A stretch of 64,000 bases of DNA from an uncultured Erythrobacter sp. (GCF_947499705.1 NZ_CANMPJ010000001.1:1399501-1463500), one strand, 5' to 3'. Counted from the first letter of the stretch, positions 52,815 through 62,384 are shown. A program made the numbers and translations. The notes: generated by a model not told the origin, from the sequence alone.

Positions 52815-53846
52815 CTAGCCGATTGCAGCCGGGGCGACAATCGCGGCAGTGATCCCCGTTGCGATGGCTAGAGCGATGATTGCGGCAAGGATGGCGACCG
52901 GACTTGCGTTGCTCTTCGCTGTCGATAAGGCCAGTGGGAGGGTGTCGACCTGCTCGACTGCCCAGCCATATTCATCGGGTTCGCGCTCGAAGAAGCGCCA
53001 CGCACCGGCGAGTACAAGCGCAACCACGATTGCGAAGAATATCCATCCGTAGAAGATGTGATCAAACCCAGCGGCGAACTCGACGCCCTGGCTTTGTGCG
53101 ATGAAGATAGTGCCCCACGCCCGGATGCCATTGGCGATGATCGGGATGACGATGGCCGCCATCATGAAGATCGCGCGGCGTGTCCAGCTATCGAAACGGG
53201 TGAAACATACGAGCACTGCCAGCGTGACCATGGCGATCAGGAACTTCACGCCCGAACACGCTTCCGCGACGATGAACAGGCCGACGGGTGTGTTGATGTA
53301 GATCCCATCAATCTCCGCCGGGATCCCGCTCCAATGCGTGAGCGCGATGGCAATGTCGGCAGTGACCATCTGCAAGGGCGGGACGATCTCGTCACCGAAC
53401 GGCACAAGCAAAGCGGCGAAGCACAGCGGCAAGGCCAAAAAGTAAGAGACTCGCAGGCCGAGGATTGCCACAACCGCGCCCTGCACCGCTCCCACTGCGC
53501 CTGCATGAGCGATCAGATTGATGTCGGTGATCCGTCCGATTAGCCAAAGGCCAAGCCCTGCTGCGACCAATCCGACGCCGGGCAACCATGGCTTTGGCGT
53601 GAGTTTGGCCAGCGCATCGAGCTTCATCGCCACCAGCCATCCGATGATGAAGGGGATCAGCAGAATGTGATTGTAGGTGTCGATGTTCCACCATTGATGG
53701 ATCATCTCGCCCCATTCTCGCGCGGCCAGCACCACAAGCGCGAAAATTGAGGCCATGAGCGTCAACAAGGGCACACGCCAAGCTTCGGGCAGACGGTCGA
53801 TAAGGCTGGTCTGCCTCAGTTGGTCGAGCGTCGATTCAGGCTGCAT
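52815..53846 (-). CDS. xrtA: Exosortase A
   Basis: Integral-membrane transpeptidase that cuts PEP-CTERM proteins at the cell surface. The 343-residue protein has 8-9 hydrophobic segments. The catalytic triad is seen as Cys197 (VAEACSGVKFL), Arg242 (IANGIRAWG) and His263 (GFDHIFYGW). XrtA proteins of many relatives carry a C-terminal EpsI domain (DUF3485) of about 200 residues; here the sequence ends after the last helix at residue 343 and no separate EpsI gene is seen. The start overlaps the glycosyltransferase stop by 11 nt. Confidence 0.93.
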   Translation of the reverse strand: MQPESTLDQLRQTSLIDRLPEAWRVPLLTLMASIFALVVLAAREWGEMIHQWWNIDTYNHILLIPFIIGWLVAMKLDALAKLTPKPWLPGVGLVAAGLGLWLIGRITDINLIAHAGAVGAVQGAVVAILGLRVSYFLALPLCFAALLVPFGDEIVPPLQMVTADIAIALTHWSGIPAEIDGIYINTPVGLFIVAEACSGVKFLIAMVTLAVLVCFTRFDSWTRRAIFMMAAIVIPIIANGIRAWGTIFIAQSQGVEFAAGFDHIFYGWIFFAIVVALVLAGAWRFFEREPDEYGWAVEQVDTLPLALSTAKSNASPVAILAAIIALAIATGITAAIVAPAAIG

Positions 53847-55062
53847 CGCGCGTTTCGTTGGGGGTGGCTGTCACCAATTGATCAAGCGGCGAAAGCATCG
53901 CGTCCCAGGCGTGATTGGTCAGCACGAATTCCCGGGCCGTCTCACCCATTCGCTCTGCGGAATTGCGATCCGTCCAAATCGCATCGAACCGCGCTAGCAT
54001 GGCTTGAGCATCGGCGGTGCTGACCATCCAGTGCTCGTCATCGACAGCTGTTATGCCGGTCGCGGCTTCAGGCGTAAGCAGGACCGGACGGGCCATAGCC
54101 ATCGCTTCGAGCACTTTGTTCTGAACGCCTCGAGCGATCAGCAGCGGTGCGAGCACACAATCTGCTCCAACAATGAACGGTCGGACGTCGGGAACTTCGC
54201 CCCAGATTGTAACGCCTTCCGTGTCTTTATGCGCTTTCAAGGCCGCTGTCGGATTGCGCCCCACGACGTGGAAATGCGCATCGGCGTAGCGCTCCCTCAG
54301 CGCAGGAAGCAGGTGCTCAATTGCCCACAACACCGCTTGCTCGTTTGGACGATAGTCCATCTGGCCGGTGAAGGTGAAATGCGGCCCCTCAGTTCCCGCA
54401 AGAACCGGATGCGGGACCACGGCATCGGGATCGAAAAAGGCAGCATCGATTCCGTTTCCGATCACCTGAACGTCGGCCATCGATGGTACTTGTAGCCGCT
54501 TCCGGAACAACGCTGCTTCGGCGTCGCTAATCAGGATCGTCGCATCGGCTCTCCGTGCGAGCCGTTCTTCCTCTTTCGCCAGCAAGCGCCCTTCCCGGCT
54601 ATTGAGCCAGACGCGTTCTCCCCCTTCGGCGTAGTTCTCAAACTTGGCGCTATCGACGTCGCAAAGGTCGATTACCACGCACCCGGCGAAGTCTTCTGGG
54701 ACATATTGCCCCATCTGGCCCGAGAAAATCACGATGGCGTCGATATTCTGGCGGACGAGCGTGTCACGGACCCATTTTTCAAGCCGAGCGCTATGGAAGG
54801 CTGTCAAACTGACAGGCTTGCCCGCGAGCACGGCCTCCACACCTGCAAGCACCAGGGGCTTGTTGCGATTGACGATACAATGGGTCGCAGCGATCTGAGA
54901 TAATTCACTTTCGCCCGCCCGATCTTCATCGCTTTCAGCGAAGCACCCAACATGCACGCGGCCAATCTGAGCCAGCTTCTTCAGCAGATGATGCGCGCGA
55001 ATCTTATCACCGCGGTTCGGCGGGAATGGGACGCGATGCGCAAAGAAAAGGATATCGCCCAT
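53836..55062 (-). CDS. XrtA system-associated glycosyltransferase (TIGR03087 type)
   Basis: From ATG 55062 (MGDILFFAHRVPFPPNRGDKIRAHHL, key residues HRVPFPPNRGDK) it has 408 residues and belongs to the GT4/GT-B group. The FPPNRGDKIR loop, the FTGQMDYRPNEQAVLW strand and VHPLLIARGVQNKVLEAMAMARPV-like region near VLAPLLIARGVQNK with the acidic E are as in TIGR03087 enzymes. It adds a sugar to the exopolysaccharide on the inner face of the membrane. The start overlaps the FemAB-like stop by one base (TGATG). Confidence 0.9.
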   Translation of the reverse strand: MGDILFFAHRVPFPPNRGDKIRAHHLLKKLAQIGRVHVGCFAESDEDRAGESELSQIAATHCIVNRNKPLVLAGVEAVLAGKPVSLTAFHSARLEKWVRDTLVRQNIDAIVIFSGQMGQYVPEDFAGCVVIDLCDVDSAKFENYAEGGERVWLNSREGRLLAKEEERLARRADATILISDAEAALFRKRLQVPSMADVQVIGNGIDAAFFDPDAVVPHPVLAGTEGPHFTFTGQMDYRPNEQAVLWAIEHLLPALRERYADAHFHVVGRNPTAALKAHKDTEGVTIWGEVPDVRPFIVGADCVLAPLLIARGVQNKVLEAMAMARPVLLTPEAATGITAVDDEHWMVSTADAQAMLARFDAIWTDRNSAERMGETAREFVLTNHAWDAMLSPLDQLVTATPNETRDAA

Positions 55063-56123
55063 CAGGCCAAACCGCGCGCAATCCATGGCCCGACCAAATT
55101 CGCGACGGGCAATGGCAGCTTCTTCCAGCGTTCGATCTTGGATTGATAGGCTTCACTGGTCGGATCGACGTCGCGCGCTTCGGCGCCTGGCGCGGTCCAC
55201 TCACCATACGTAAGAGGCTCGGGATCGAAGCCCCAGTTCTTCTTGAAATTGTAAGGACCGCTTCCGGTCTTGGAACGCCCAAAGTCGAACCGTTCCATCC
55301 CCTTGCGCCGGGCATGGAGCATCAGTTCGTAATACATCAGCTCGTTGGCACGGGCACCGCGCGCAGCACAACTGCCTCCGCCCCAAAAGGGCATGACGGC
55401 GCCGTTGTGGTAGAAGGACAGCACGCTCGCGATCGGCTTGCCATCCTTGAACACGGTCAGGATGTCGCTGCTGTCCGGAAACGCATCGAGCATCGCCGCG
55501 AAAAGCTTCTTCGGGAATACCGGCGTGCCGAGATTGCGCACGCTCTCGCTGTAGACCGCGTAATGATCGGCGAGGTCTTGCGTTGACCGCCCTACCCGCA
55601 CCGGCAACTCAAACTTCAACCCCTTGCGAACTTCTGCGCGAGCCTTGCGCGGGATTGCGAGCAGTTCAGCCTCGTCATCTGCGGCGAGTTCGCGTTCGAA
55701 GCCACAATGCTTTTCGTCCCATCGCTTCCAGTCAACCGGGATCGGTCCACCGCGCAGGTCCACGCTTGGGAAGCTGTTGCGGATGGCGAACTCTTCAGCG
55801 CCACGTCCAAGCAAATCTGCAGCTCTGTCGTTCACTGCACAAATCCCGCCGCCGACACCGAAGCCGCTGGAAACCAACGCTGGTGGAAATAGCAGGGACC
55901 GCGACTGAGTCAGCGGAAGCCAGCCCGTGATCACACCCAACTGCTCGCAAACTAGACCAGTCGCGCGTTGCCCTGTCCCCGCCTCGACACCCAGCAACCA
56001 CGCTGGGCGATGGAACAGGCTCGCGCGCTGCTCGGCGACGAATCCCTCGATGCGCCGCACCTGCGCTGCATCACGCAGATCGACTTGCGAAACCTTCTGT
56101 GTCGTATCGACAGGCGCGTTCAC
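55062..56123 (-). CDS. FemAB-like XrtA/PEP-CTERM system protein
   Basis: I start it at GTG 56123, which overlaps the deacetylase stop (GTGA) and gives 353 residues; the frame upstream is unconserved. It has a duplicated GNAT-like FemAB organisation, with LFHRPAWLLGVEAGTG, an EFAIRNSFPSVDLRGGP strand, VLSFYHNGAVMPFWGGGS and MERFDFGRSKTGSGPYNFKKNWGFDPEPL (key residues FDFGRSK and KNWGF) near the C-terminus, as in TIGR03019. The role, probably acyl or aminoacyl transfer to the polymer, is inferred from the family. Confidence 0.88.
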   Translation of the reverse strand: MNAPVDTTQKVSQVDLRDAAQVRRIEGFVAEQRASLFHRPAWLLGVEAGTGQRATGLVCEQLGVITGWLPLTQSRSLLFPPALVSSGFGVGGGICAVNDRAADLLGRGAEEFAIRNSFPSVDLRGGPIPVDWKRWDEKHCGFERELAADDEAELLAIPRKARAEVRKGLKFELPVRVGRSTQDLADHYAVYSESVRNLGTPVFPKKLFAAMLDAFPDSSDILTVFKDGKPIASVLSFYHNGAVMPFWGGGSCAARGARANELMYYELMLHARRKGMERFDFGRSKTGSGPYNFKKNWGFDPEPLTYGEWTAPGAEARDVDPTSEAYQSKIERWKKLPLPVANLVGPWIARGLA

Positions 56124-57028
56124 GCGGCGATCTCCTCCGAAGAGGAGTCTTCGCCAAGTTCGATAGCCTTTGCTGCTTCGCGATGCGCAACCATGTCCAT
56201 CCGGCCCCAGCGGAATTCGTGAACGAGATCGCGGAGCTTGCCTGCCATCTGTTCCAAGCCAGCGTAGTGCCGCAGCTTCGACCGCATTGGAGCATTGGGG
56301 ACACGCGGTTGGTCGGGATCGACCTCCCACGGATGGAAATAGAACACCGCCGGACGCTCATCGCGGCGGTTCACTTGCCGGATCGCCCAGCGGGAGAACG
56401 CGTACGGAAGCACGCGGAAGAACCCGCCGCCACCTGCGGCAACACGGCGACCGCCTAGCATGGCTGTCGTGACCGGAAGCTCCACCAGATCGGACCAAGG
56501 AATGGGCCGGAATGAAAAGCGCGGAGCTTCCGGCCAACCATAGTGATCATGGGCTATCGGGGCGACGCTGGAGGAATAGACATAGCCCTGCTCCGCCAGT
56601 TCCATGAATGCCCACGGCGTGCGCTGATCGATAGAGAAACTCGGCGCGCGGTAGCCGGTTACCTTTTGGCCTGAGCAATCCTCGATGATCTCGCGTGCCT
56701 TGCGAATGTCCTCGGCAAAGGTCGCGCGGTCGAACGTGAAGACCCGAGCATGGTCATAGCCATGGCTGGCCAGTTCATGCCCCGCTTCGGCTATGCGCCG
56801 GATCATGGCGGGATGGCGCTTAGCAACCCAACCCAAGGTGAAAAACGTCGCGTGCACGTCGGCTTCGGCAAACAGATCGAGTATCCGATCGACGTTGCGT
56901 TCGACGCGCGTCTTGATCCCGTCCCAGTCGTCGCGCTCGATTACGTTCTCGAACGCGCCAACCTGAAACCAGTCTTCGACATCGACCGACAGGCCGTTGA
57001 TGATCGCCGGGCTATCGCCGTCAGTCAT
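56120..57028 (-). CDS. XrtA system polysaccharide deacetylase
   Basis: A 302-residue NodB-fold deacetylase, probably removing acetyl groups from the polysaccharide. The catalytic-site motifs SVDVEDWFQVGAFE (Asp) and HELASHGYDHARV (His ligands), TGYRAPSFSID and the histidine in FYFHPWEVDPDQPR match the TIGR03006 XrtA deacetylase group. The FYFHPWE segment is typical of this clade. No signal peptide is evident, as in relatives. It starts 2 nt after the ATPase stop. Confidence 0.93.
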   Translation of the reverse strand: MTDGDSPAIINGLSVDVEDWFQVGAFENVIERDDWDGIKTRVERNVDRILDLFAEADVHATFFTLGWVAKRHPAMIRRIAEAGHELASHGYDHARVFTFDRATFAEDIRKAREIIEDCSGQKVTGYRAPSFSIDQRTPWAFMELAEQGYVYSSSVAPIAHDHYGWPEAPRFSFRPIPWSDLVELPVTTAMLGGRRVAAGGGGFFRVLPYAFSRWAIRQVNRRDERPAVFYFHPWEVDPDQPRVPNAPMRSKLRHYAGLEQMAGKLRDLVHEFRWGRMDMVAHREAAKAIELGEDSSSEEIAA

Positions 57029-57030
57029 TG

Positions 57031-58194
57031 TCAGGCGGCCTCGCGGGACGTGTCTTCCTCAAGCCATTCGATCAGCATCGTCAGCACATGACGGAAGCTC
57101 TGCTCCTGTTCTTCGAGACGCTGTTCGATGCGAACGAGAGCCTCGTTGACGTCGGCTTCGGATGCGCCCGCTGGCACGGCCTCAGGCGTATGGCCCTTGG
57201 GCGCTCCAGCAGCCTGAAGTTCGCTGATCGCTGCCTCCAACTCTGCAGTGCGTTCGTCACGCTGCGCAAGCAGTGCTGCGACTTCGCTCGCCGGGACGCT
57301 GTCGATATCGCTCTGAGTCGCTGGGCTTGCCGCTTCGGGTTCAAGGCTGAGCGGGCTCGCCTGCTTGTGCGCGCCGCGCGATTGGTCAGCACTCATCTCT
57401 TCGATGACCGCTTGCAGCATAGCAACGGTGAGCACGTCCTGCTCTTCGATTGCACCAAGCAGCAGCACCCGGTTCATCACCTGGTTCACCCGGCGAGGAA
57501 TGCCATCAGTGGCCTCATAGAGCGCGGGAAGCAGACCCTCATCCAGTTCCGGACGTCCGCTCCACCCGACATGGGCGAGGCGGTGCCGGATGTAGTCTTC
57601 GACTTCATCGGCATCGAGCGCTTCAAGGTGGTGCGAAGCAATGATCCGCTGACGCAACTGGTCCAGATCAGGATGATTGGCGAGCGTGCGGCGGAACTCG
57701 GGCTGGCCTAGCAAAAGGCTTTGCAGCAGCGGGTGCGAACCGAGTTGAAAATTCGACAGCATCCGCAGCTCTTCAAGCGCGGTGAAGTCGAGGTTCTGAC
57801 ACTCGTCGACAACCAACAGGCAGCGGCGACCGGCGCGCGCTTCGTCCTGCAGAAAGCGTTCGATTGCCCCCAACGCGCCCGCTTTGTCGTGCCCTTCCAC
57901 GATCAACCCAAAGCTCTGGGCGACCACGTGGATCAACTCTTCGCCGTCCAGGGCGGTTGTGACCACCTGGCCGACGGTCAGAGCATCTGGATCGACCTGC
58001 TCCATCAGATGCGCAACCAGCGTCGACTTACCCGCACCGACCTCGCCGGTGATGACGATGAAGCCCTCACCCTGATTCAGGCCGTATCCGAGATACGACA
58101 TCGCCTTTTTGTGGCTTGCGCTCTCGAAATAGAATTGCGGGTCCGGCGTTAGCTGGAAAGGGCGTCCGCTGAAGCCGTAAAATTGATCGTACAT
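57031..58194 (-). CDS. XrtA/PEP-CTERM system-associated ATPase
   Basis: A 387-residue ATPase of the ExeA/TIGR03015 family. Walker A is GEVGAGKSTLVAHL, Walker B CLLVVDECQNLD, and the LGQPEFRRTLANHPDLDQLRQRI region, QRIIASHHLEALDADEVEDYI and GIPRRVNQVMNRVLLLG follow. Family members are about 270-300 residues; here the C-terminal ~110 residues form an extra, polar, coiled-coil-like extension (ERTAELEAAISELQAA, EALVRIEQRLEEQEQSF). The family's role in polymer assembly is not known in detail. Confidence 0.9.
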   Translation of the reverse strand: MYDQFYGFSGRPFQLTPDPQFYFESASHKKAMSYLGYGLNQGEGFIVITGEVGAGKSTLVAHLMEQVDPDALTVGQVVTTALDGEELIHVVAQSFGLIVEGHDKAGALGAIERFLQDEARAGRRCLLVVDECQNLDFTALEELRMLSNFQLGSHPLLQSLLLGQPEFRRTLANHPDLDQLRQRIIASHHLEALDADEVEDYIRHRLAHVGWSGRPELDEGLLPALYEATDGIPRRVNQVMNRVLLLGAIEEQDVLTVAMLQAVIEEMSADQSRGAHKQASPLSLEPEAASPATQSDIDSVPASEVAALLAQRDERTAELEAAISELQAAGAPKGHTPEAVPAGASEADVNEALVRIEQRLEEQEQSFRHVLTMLIEWLEEDTSREAA

Positions 58195-58214
58195 GTCCTG
58201 TTGGGCTCCGTGGG

Positions 58215-59834
58215 TCAGAAATCGTAGCGCAGGCCGAGCAGCGCGGTGGCGAAAGCAAAGTCTTCTGCGCTGAACTCACTGTCGAAATAGTCGACGGCGA
58301 GTGCCGCGCGGGCGGATAGCTTGCTGGTGATCGAACGGTTGTAGGCTGCCGAAGCACCGACAGCCGTTACATCACCGTTGTCGCCGCCACTCTTGAACCA
58401 GTTGACGTAGGCGTTGGTGGCGAACGAAGCGCTGCGACCGATTGGGCGAGTCAGCGCTGCGTTGATGTAGTAGCTTTCGTCAGTGATCCCGTCGGCTGCG
58501 GCGAGCACCGTTCCGGCGGCGGCGATGAACTCGCGCTCATCATAGCCGGCACCGATTGCAGCGGTGGCCTGGCCAATCTGGCGTTGGTAGCTGGCATTGA
58601 CACCGCGACCGCGGAACGCTGCCGAGCGGACGGAACCAATTGTACCAATCGAGGTCGAACCATCTTCGCCGGTGACAAGACCGCCGAAATCACCCGTTAC
58701 CGGGTTCCGGACCGCATCGAAGTCGCTCGACAGGCCCGACAGCGAGTTATTGAGCACACCGCCAAAGCCGGTCAGGCCGTCATAGACCGAGATATTGAGC
58801 GCGCTGCGTTCGTTCGGGACGTAGGAAAAGCTGCCGTAATAGGTGGTAGAATCGTAGCGACGTCCGACCGTTGCGGCTAGGGACGTGCGCGAACTTGGGT
58901 TCCACACCACCCCGACATCCCAGATCAGGCCGTCGACATCGAAGGCGATCTGACGCGGAACCGAATCGTCGGTGACAAAACGGCCACTGTTGTCGAGGAC
59001 AGGGTTGCCATCGACATCACGCAGCGCATCGCGGCTGGAAATCTCGACGTCTTCGTAACCTACTCCGCCGACCACCGCGAAGTTGTCGCTGAGCGGAACG
59101 GTGACATCACCGCGCACGTAAAGGTCACGCACGCGTTGATCTAGGTTGGAAATGTCTTCCTGGAACGCACCGGCTGTTACGCCGATGCCAACTGGCAGAC
59201 CATCACCCGGGCGCGTGCCCGCGCGGATCTGACCGGTGTAGGTCACACTGTCATCGAACACATCGACGGGGTTGCCCTCGGTATCGATTATTGCGTTGTC
59301 GGTTTCGAACCGGTTGTACCCGACACGGGCAACGCCCGTAATGTCGACGGCACCTGCGCGTGTGGCGATGCTCGGTCCGGCATAGACGCTGTAAATCTGG
59401 CTTTCCGCATCTTCGGCCACCAGCGGATTGGTAGAAACTCCGCCGCCGCTATCAACCCGGGTACGCGCCGCAAGCGCGCCCGCCTCAAGCGTGAGCGCTT
59501 GCGGCACGATTGAGACATAGCCGCGGGCAACGCCGCTGATCGTGTCGCTATCGACCTGATCATCGCCGTAGCTGATGTTGCGTTCGTAGCGCAGCGAGAC
59601 CGAGGCACCGCTGTTGCGCCCTTGCGCGTTCAGATCGACACCTGCGGCAACCTGAGTGAAGGTCACAACGTCATTGCCAGGCGAAAGCTCGGCGCTCAGC
59701 ACCTGGCTCACTTCGATGTAAGGTTGCACGGCGACGGCAGGACCATCGCGCTCACCCTGATTTTGGGCAGCGGCAGGCGCCGCGACAACGACTGTCGCAA
59801 GGCCAACCAGCAAAGCTGCTTTAAGGACACGCAT
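58215..59834 (-). CDS. XrtA system outer-membrane beta-barrel (TIGR03016 type)
   Basis: From ATG 59834, with GAGGGAG eight bases upstream, it has 539 residues starting MRVLKAALLVGLATVVVAAPAAAQ, a signal peptide cleaved after AAAQ. The mature part is rich in Tyr, Gly, Asn and Asp with alternating hydrophobic beta-strand patterns over its whole length, and it ends FATALLGLRYDF, the aromatic C-terminus of an outer-membrane barrel. Earlier starts at 59843 (GTG) and 59840 (ATG) overlap the kinase gene. It is likely the channel of the polymer exporter. Confidence 0.88.
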   Translation of the reverse strand: MRVLKAALLVGLATVVVAAPAAAQNQGERDGPAVAVQPYIEVSQVLSAELSPGNDVVTFTQVAAGVDLNAQGRNSGASVSLRYERNISYGDDQVDSDTISGVARGYVSIVPQALTLEAGALAARTRVDSGGGVSTNPLVAEDAESQIYSVYAGPSIATRAGAVDITGVARVGYNRFETDNAIIDTEGNPVDVFDDSVTYTGQIRAGTRPGDGLPVGIGVTAGAFQEDISNLDQRVRDLYVRGDVTVPLSDNFAVVGGVGYEDVEISSRDALRDVDGNPVLDNSGRFVTDDSVPRQIAFDVDGLIWDVGVVWNPSSRTSLAATVGRRYDSTTYYGSFSYVPNERSALNISVYDGLTGFGGVLNNSLSGLSSDFDAVRNPVTGDFGGLVTGEDGSTSIGTIGSVRSAAFRGRGVNASYQRQIGQATAAIGAGYDEREFIAAAGTVLAAADGITDESYYINAALTRPIGRSASFATNAYVNWFKSGGDNGDVTAVGASAAYNRSITSKLSARAALAVDYFDSEFSAEDFAFATALLGLRYDF

Positions 59835-59839
59835 GATCA

Positions 59840-60832
59840 TCACTCCCTCTCGCCATAGTCGCCAAACTGGCGACCTGACGGACTAAACCGTGTGGCGTTG
59901 AGCAGCAGCTTGATGTCGGGGCATGCCGACAAGAGCTGCTGCGCGTCTTCGAGCGCTGCACGGCTGGTTTCATCGGCACGCACGACCAGCAAAGCCTGCC
60001 CGACATGGGCGGCAAGCTCGGCTGCCGGTGAGGCAGCGAGCGCTGGTGGCGTGTCGAAGATTACGAAACGATTGGGCGCGCCGCGCGTGAGGCGATCGAG
60101 CACCTCTCCCGTGCGAGCGCTGGCAAGGTATTCTGCGTCTCGTGCGCTGCTGGAACCAGCAGGCAGGACGAACAGGCCGTCGATATCGGTTCCGATTGCG
60201 AGGCGCTCTGGATGCGCATTGTCATCGACGAGCGTATCCATCAGGCCCTTACCAGCATCGATCCCGAGGCGGCGAGCAACCGATGGGTTCAATACGTCTG
60301 CGTCTACCAAGACGACCTCGACATCGCGCTCTGCGGCGAGCGCAATTGCCAAGTTGATGGCGCAATAAGTTTTGCCTTCGCCAGGAAGTGGCGAGCAGAC
60401 CAGGATGCGGCGAGCGGCTGCGTCCGAAGAAGCGCGCGCATCGGCAAGCAATTCGCGTTTAACGATGCGGAATTCTTCGAGCAGGCCAGTGACCTGATCT
60501 TCAGGCACAATCAGGCCTTCTTCGCGCAGGATTTCGCGATCGACCTTCTGATGTGGTCCACTGAGAACGACCTTGCGTTCCTGTGGCTTCACCGCGGGCT
60601 GAGGCGCAGCAGTTTGAGCTGGCTCTGGCATGACCGGTTCTGTGGGAACGGCATGCCGTTGTGAAACCTCGGTAGCATCGCGCACGGCGCGCGGCACGCG
60701 TGGTTCGACGTCGGGCAAGTTCGTTGGAACCGCTGCTGGTCCCATATTGTCGAGCCCGAACATCTGGTCGGCACGCTCGAACAGAGATGTCCGCTTCGAA
60801 CCCTTCCGGTTGATTTTGCTTTGCTCGGTCAT
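59840..60832 (-). CDS. XrtA-associated tyrosine autokinase
   Basis: BY-kinase regulating polymer chain length. From ATG 60832 (MTEQSKINRKGSKRTS) it has 330 residues: a variable N-terminus, then Walker A (PLPGEGKTYCAINLA), Walker A' (EVVLVDADVLNPSVARRLG), Walker B-like RFVIFDTPPALA, and a short C-terminal tail with one tyrosine (GDYGERE). BY-kinases usually end in a cluster of tyrosines; here the tail has only one. The stop overlaps the beta-barrel region start. Confidence 0.9.
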   Translation of the reverse strand: MTEQSKINRKGSKRTSLFERADQMFGLDNMGPAAVPTNLPDVEPRVPRAVRDATEVSQRHAVPTEPVMPEPAQTAAPQPAVKPQERKVVLSGPHQKVDREILREEGLIVPEDQVTGLLEEFRIVKRELLADARASSDAAARRILVCSPLPGEGKTYCAINLAIALAAERDVEVVLVDADVLNPSVARRLGIDAGKGLMDTLVDDNAHPERLAIGTDIDGLFVLPAGSSSARDAEYLASARTGEVLDRLTRGAPNRFVIFDTPPALAASPAAELAAHVGQALLVVRADETSRAALEDAQQLLSACPDIKLLLNATRFSPSGRQFGDYGERE

Positions 60833-60842
60833 GTCCCTCTCC

Positions 60843-62369
60843 TCACGCAACCGTTCCGACAGAGACAATTTCGATGGTCAGCAGAATGCCGAACACAGCG
60901 ACCAATCCGGCGCAGGCTCCCGCAAACTGTTTGAACCTGCGTCGTTCAATCACCCGTGCGGCGTCCGAGATAGTGAGTGAGATCGAGCCGATGACCGGCA
61001 GATCAAACCCGCGCTCCAGCTTTTGCGGCGTGGCAAAGGTCGAGCGCAGTTGGCTCATTGCATAAGCAACACCAGCTCCGATCCCGAGACCGACAAGCAA
61101 CACGCCGAACAACAGCAGCGGCCGGTTTGGTGCAGCCGGGCTTTGAGGGACCACCGGCGGATCGATCAGATCGAACTTGAACTGGCTGGTTTCGTCTTCG
61201 ACATTGCCGCGCGTGCGGATCGCTTCGCGGTCCTGCAGCAGCTTTTCGTAGTTCTGACGAAGTACGTCGTAATCGCGGCTGATACGATTGGCTTCGGCAG
61301 CAATTTCCGGTTCCGACGCCTGGCTGGCCATCAACGAAGCGGTCTGGGACTGGATCGCGGCGCGGCGTGCCTGAAGTGATTCAACCCCAGCCTGTCGGTC
61401 GGCCTTGATCGCCAGCAGCGAGGTGTAGGCAGGATTGGGCTGGCCATTGATACTTTCAGGACCGGCGGCAGCCACCTGACGCGTAAGAATTTCGACCTGC
61501 TTGGTCGTCGCAACGACGTCGGGATGCCCGTCCTTCAGTCCGCGTGAACGCAACTCAGCCAGTTGCGATTGCGCCTGAGCCAAAGCAGCACGAGGACCGA
61601 CCGCATTCTGACCGCTGGACGCAATCGTACGCGGCGTGCCGGACAATTGCCCATCGATTGCAGCCAAAGCGCTTTGCGCCGCAGCGAGATCGGCATCGAT
61701 ATCACGCAGTTCAGTGCGAGCTTGCTGGATCTTGGTCGAAAGAGTCTGCGAACCACCGATCAGCTCGGGATACTGCGCTTCGAATGCGAGGCGGCGCTCT
61801 TCGGCGGCCTCAAGCTCTTGTTTGCGTTCTTCGAGTTGCTCGTCGAGTTCCGAGATTGCGCGCGTAACGCCTACCTTATTGCCGGCAATGTGCTCTTCGC
61901 GGAAGATATCGAGCATCTTCTGCACGACGTTGCGCGCAAGGACAGCGTTCTGTGCGTCGCTTAGGTCACCCTTGCCCACTTCGGCTGTGATTTCGAAGAG
62001 GTTGTCCTCTTCGCTCTTCACGGTGACTTTCTCGCTAAGCGCAGCAACGGCGGCGTTCATTTCGCCGCTGGTGTTGATGTTCTCGCCAAGCTTGGTCGAT
62101 TTGATCACGCGTTCGAGATTGACGTTGCTCGCAAGCGTCTGACGGACGCGCTGGATCTCTTCCTTGCCGTCTCCAGCAATTCCGAGCTGTTCCGACAGCA
62201 CATCATCAACATCGACATAGATACGCGCTTTGGATTCGTAGGAGTTGGGGATCATCGCGATCACCAGCCACCCTAGCAGGCACACGCCCCACGCGACCGC
62301 AATCGCGAGCCAGCGGCGGTGCCAGACCGAATAAAGCGCTGTGCGCAGTTCTTCGAAGATTTCGCTCAT
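60843..62369 (-). CDS. XrtA system polysaccharide chain-length determinant
   Basis: A 508-residue Wzz-type copolymerase. The N-terminal helix (RWLAIAVAWGVCLLGWLVIAMIP) is followed by a periplasmic coiled-coil region (residues ~150-400, e.g. EEQLEERKQELEAAEERRLAFE by its key EERKQELEAAEE), and two helices near the C-terminus (LLLFGVLLVGLGIGAG and FAGACAGLVAVFGILLTIEIV). The periplasmic part sets modal length. It lies 15 nt after the export gene; the separate kinase gene supplies the cytoplasmic domain. Confidence 0.9.
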   Translation of the reverse strand: MSEIFEELRTALYSVWHRRWLAIAVAWGVCLLGWLVIAMIPNSYESKARIYVDVDDVLSEQLGIAGDGKEEIQRVRQTLASNVNLERVIKSTKLGENINTSGEMNAAVAALSEKVTVKSEEDNLFEITAEVGKGDLSDAQNAVLARNVVQKMLDIFREEHIAGNKVGVTRAISELDEQLEERKQELEAAEERRLAFEAQYPELIGGSQTLSTKIQQARTELRDIDADLAAAQSALAAIDGQLSGTPRTIASSGQNAVGPRAALAQAQSQLAELRSRGLKDGHPDVVATTKQVEILTRQVAAAGPESINGQPNPAYTSLLAIKADRQAGVESLQARRAAIQSQTASLMASQASEPEIAAEANRISRDYDVLRQNYEKLLQDREAIRTRGNVEDETSQFKFDLIDPPVVPQSPAAPNRPLLLFGVLLVGLGIGAGVAYAMSQLRSTFATPQKLERGFDLPVIGSISLTISDAARVIERRRFKQFAGACAGLVAVFGILLTIEIVSVGTVA

Positions 62370-62384
62370 TTGTCAGGGCGGCCC

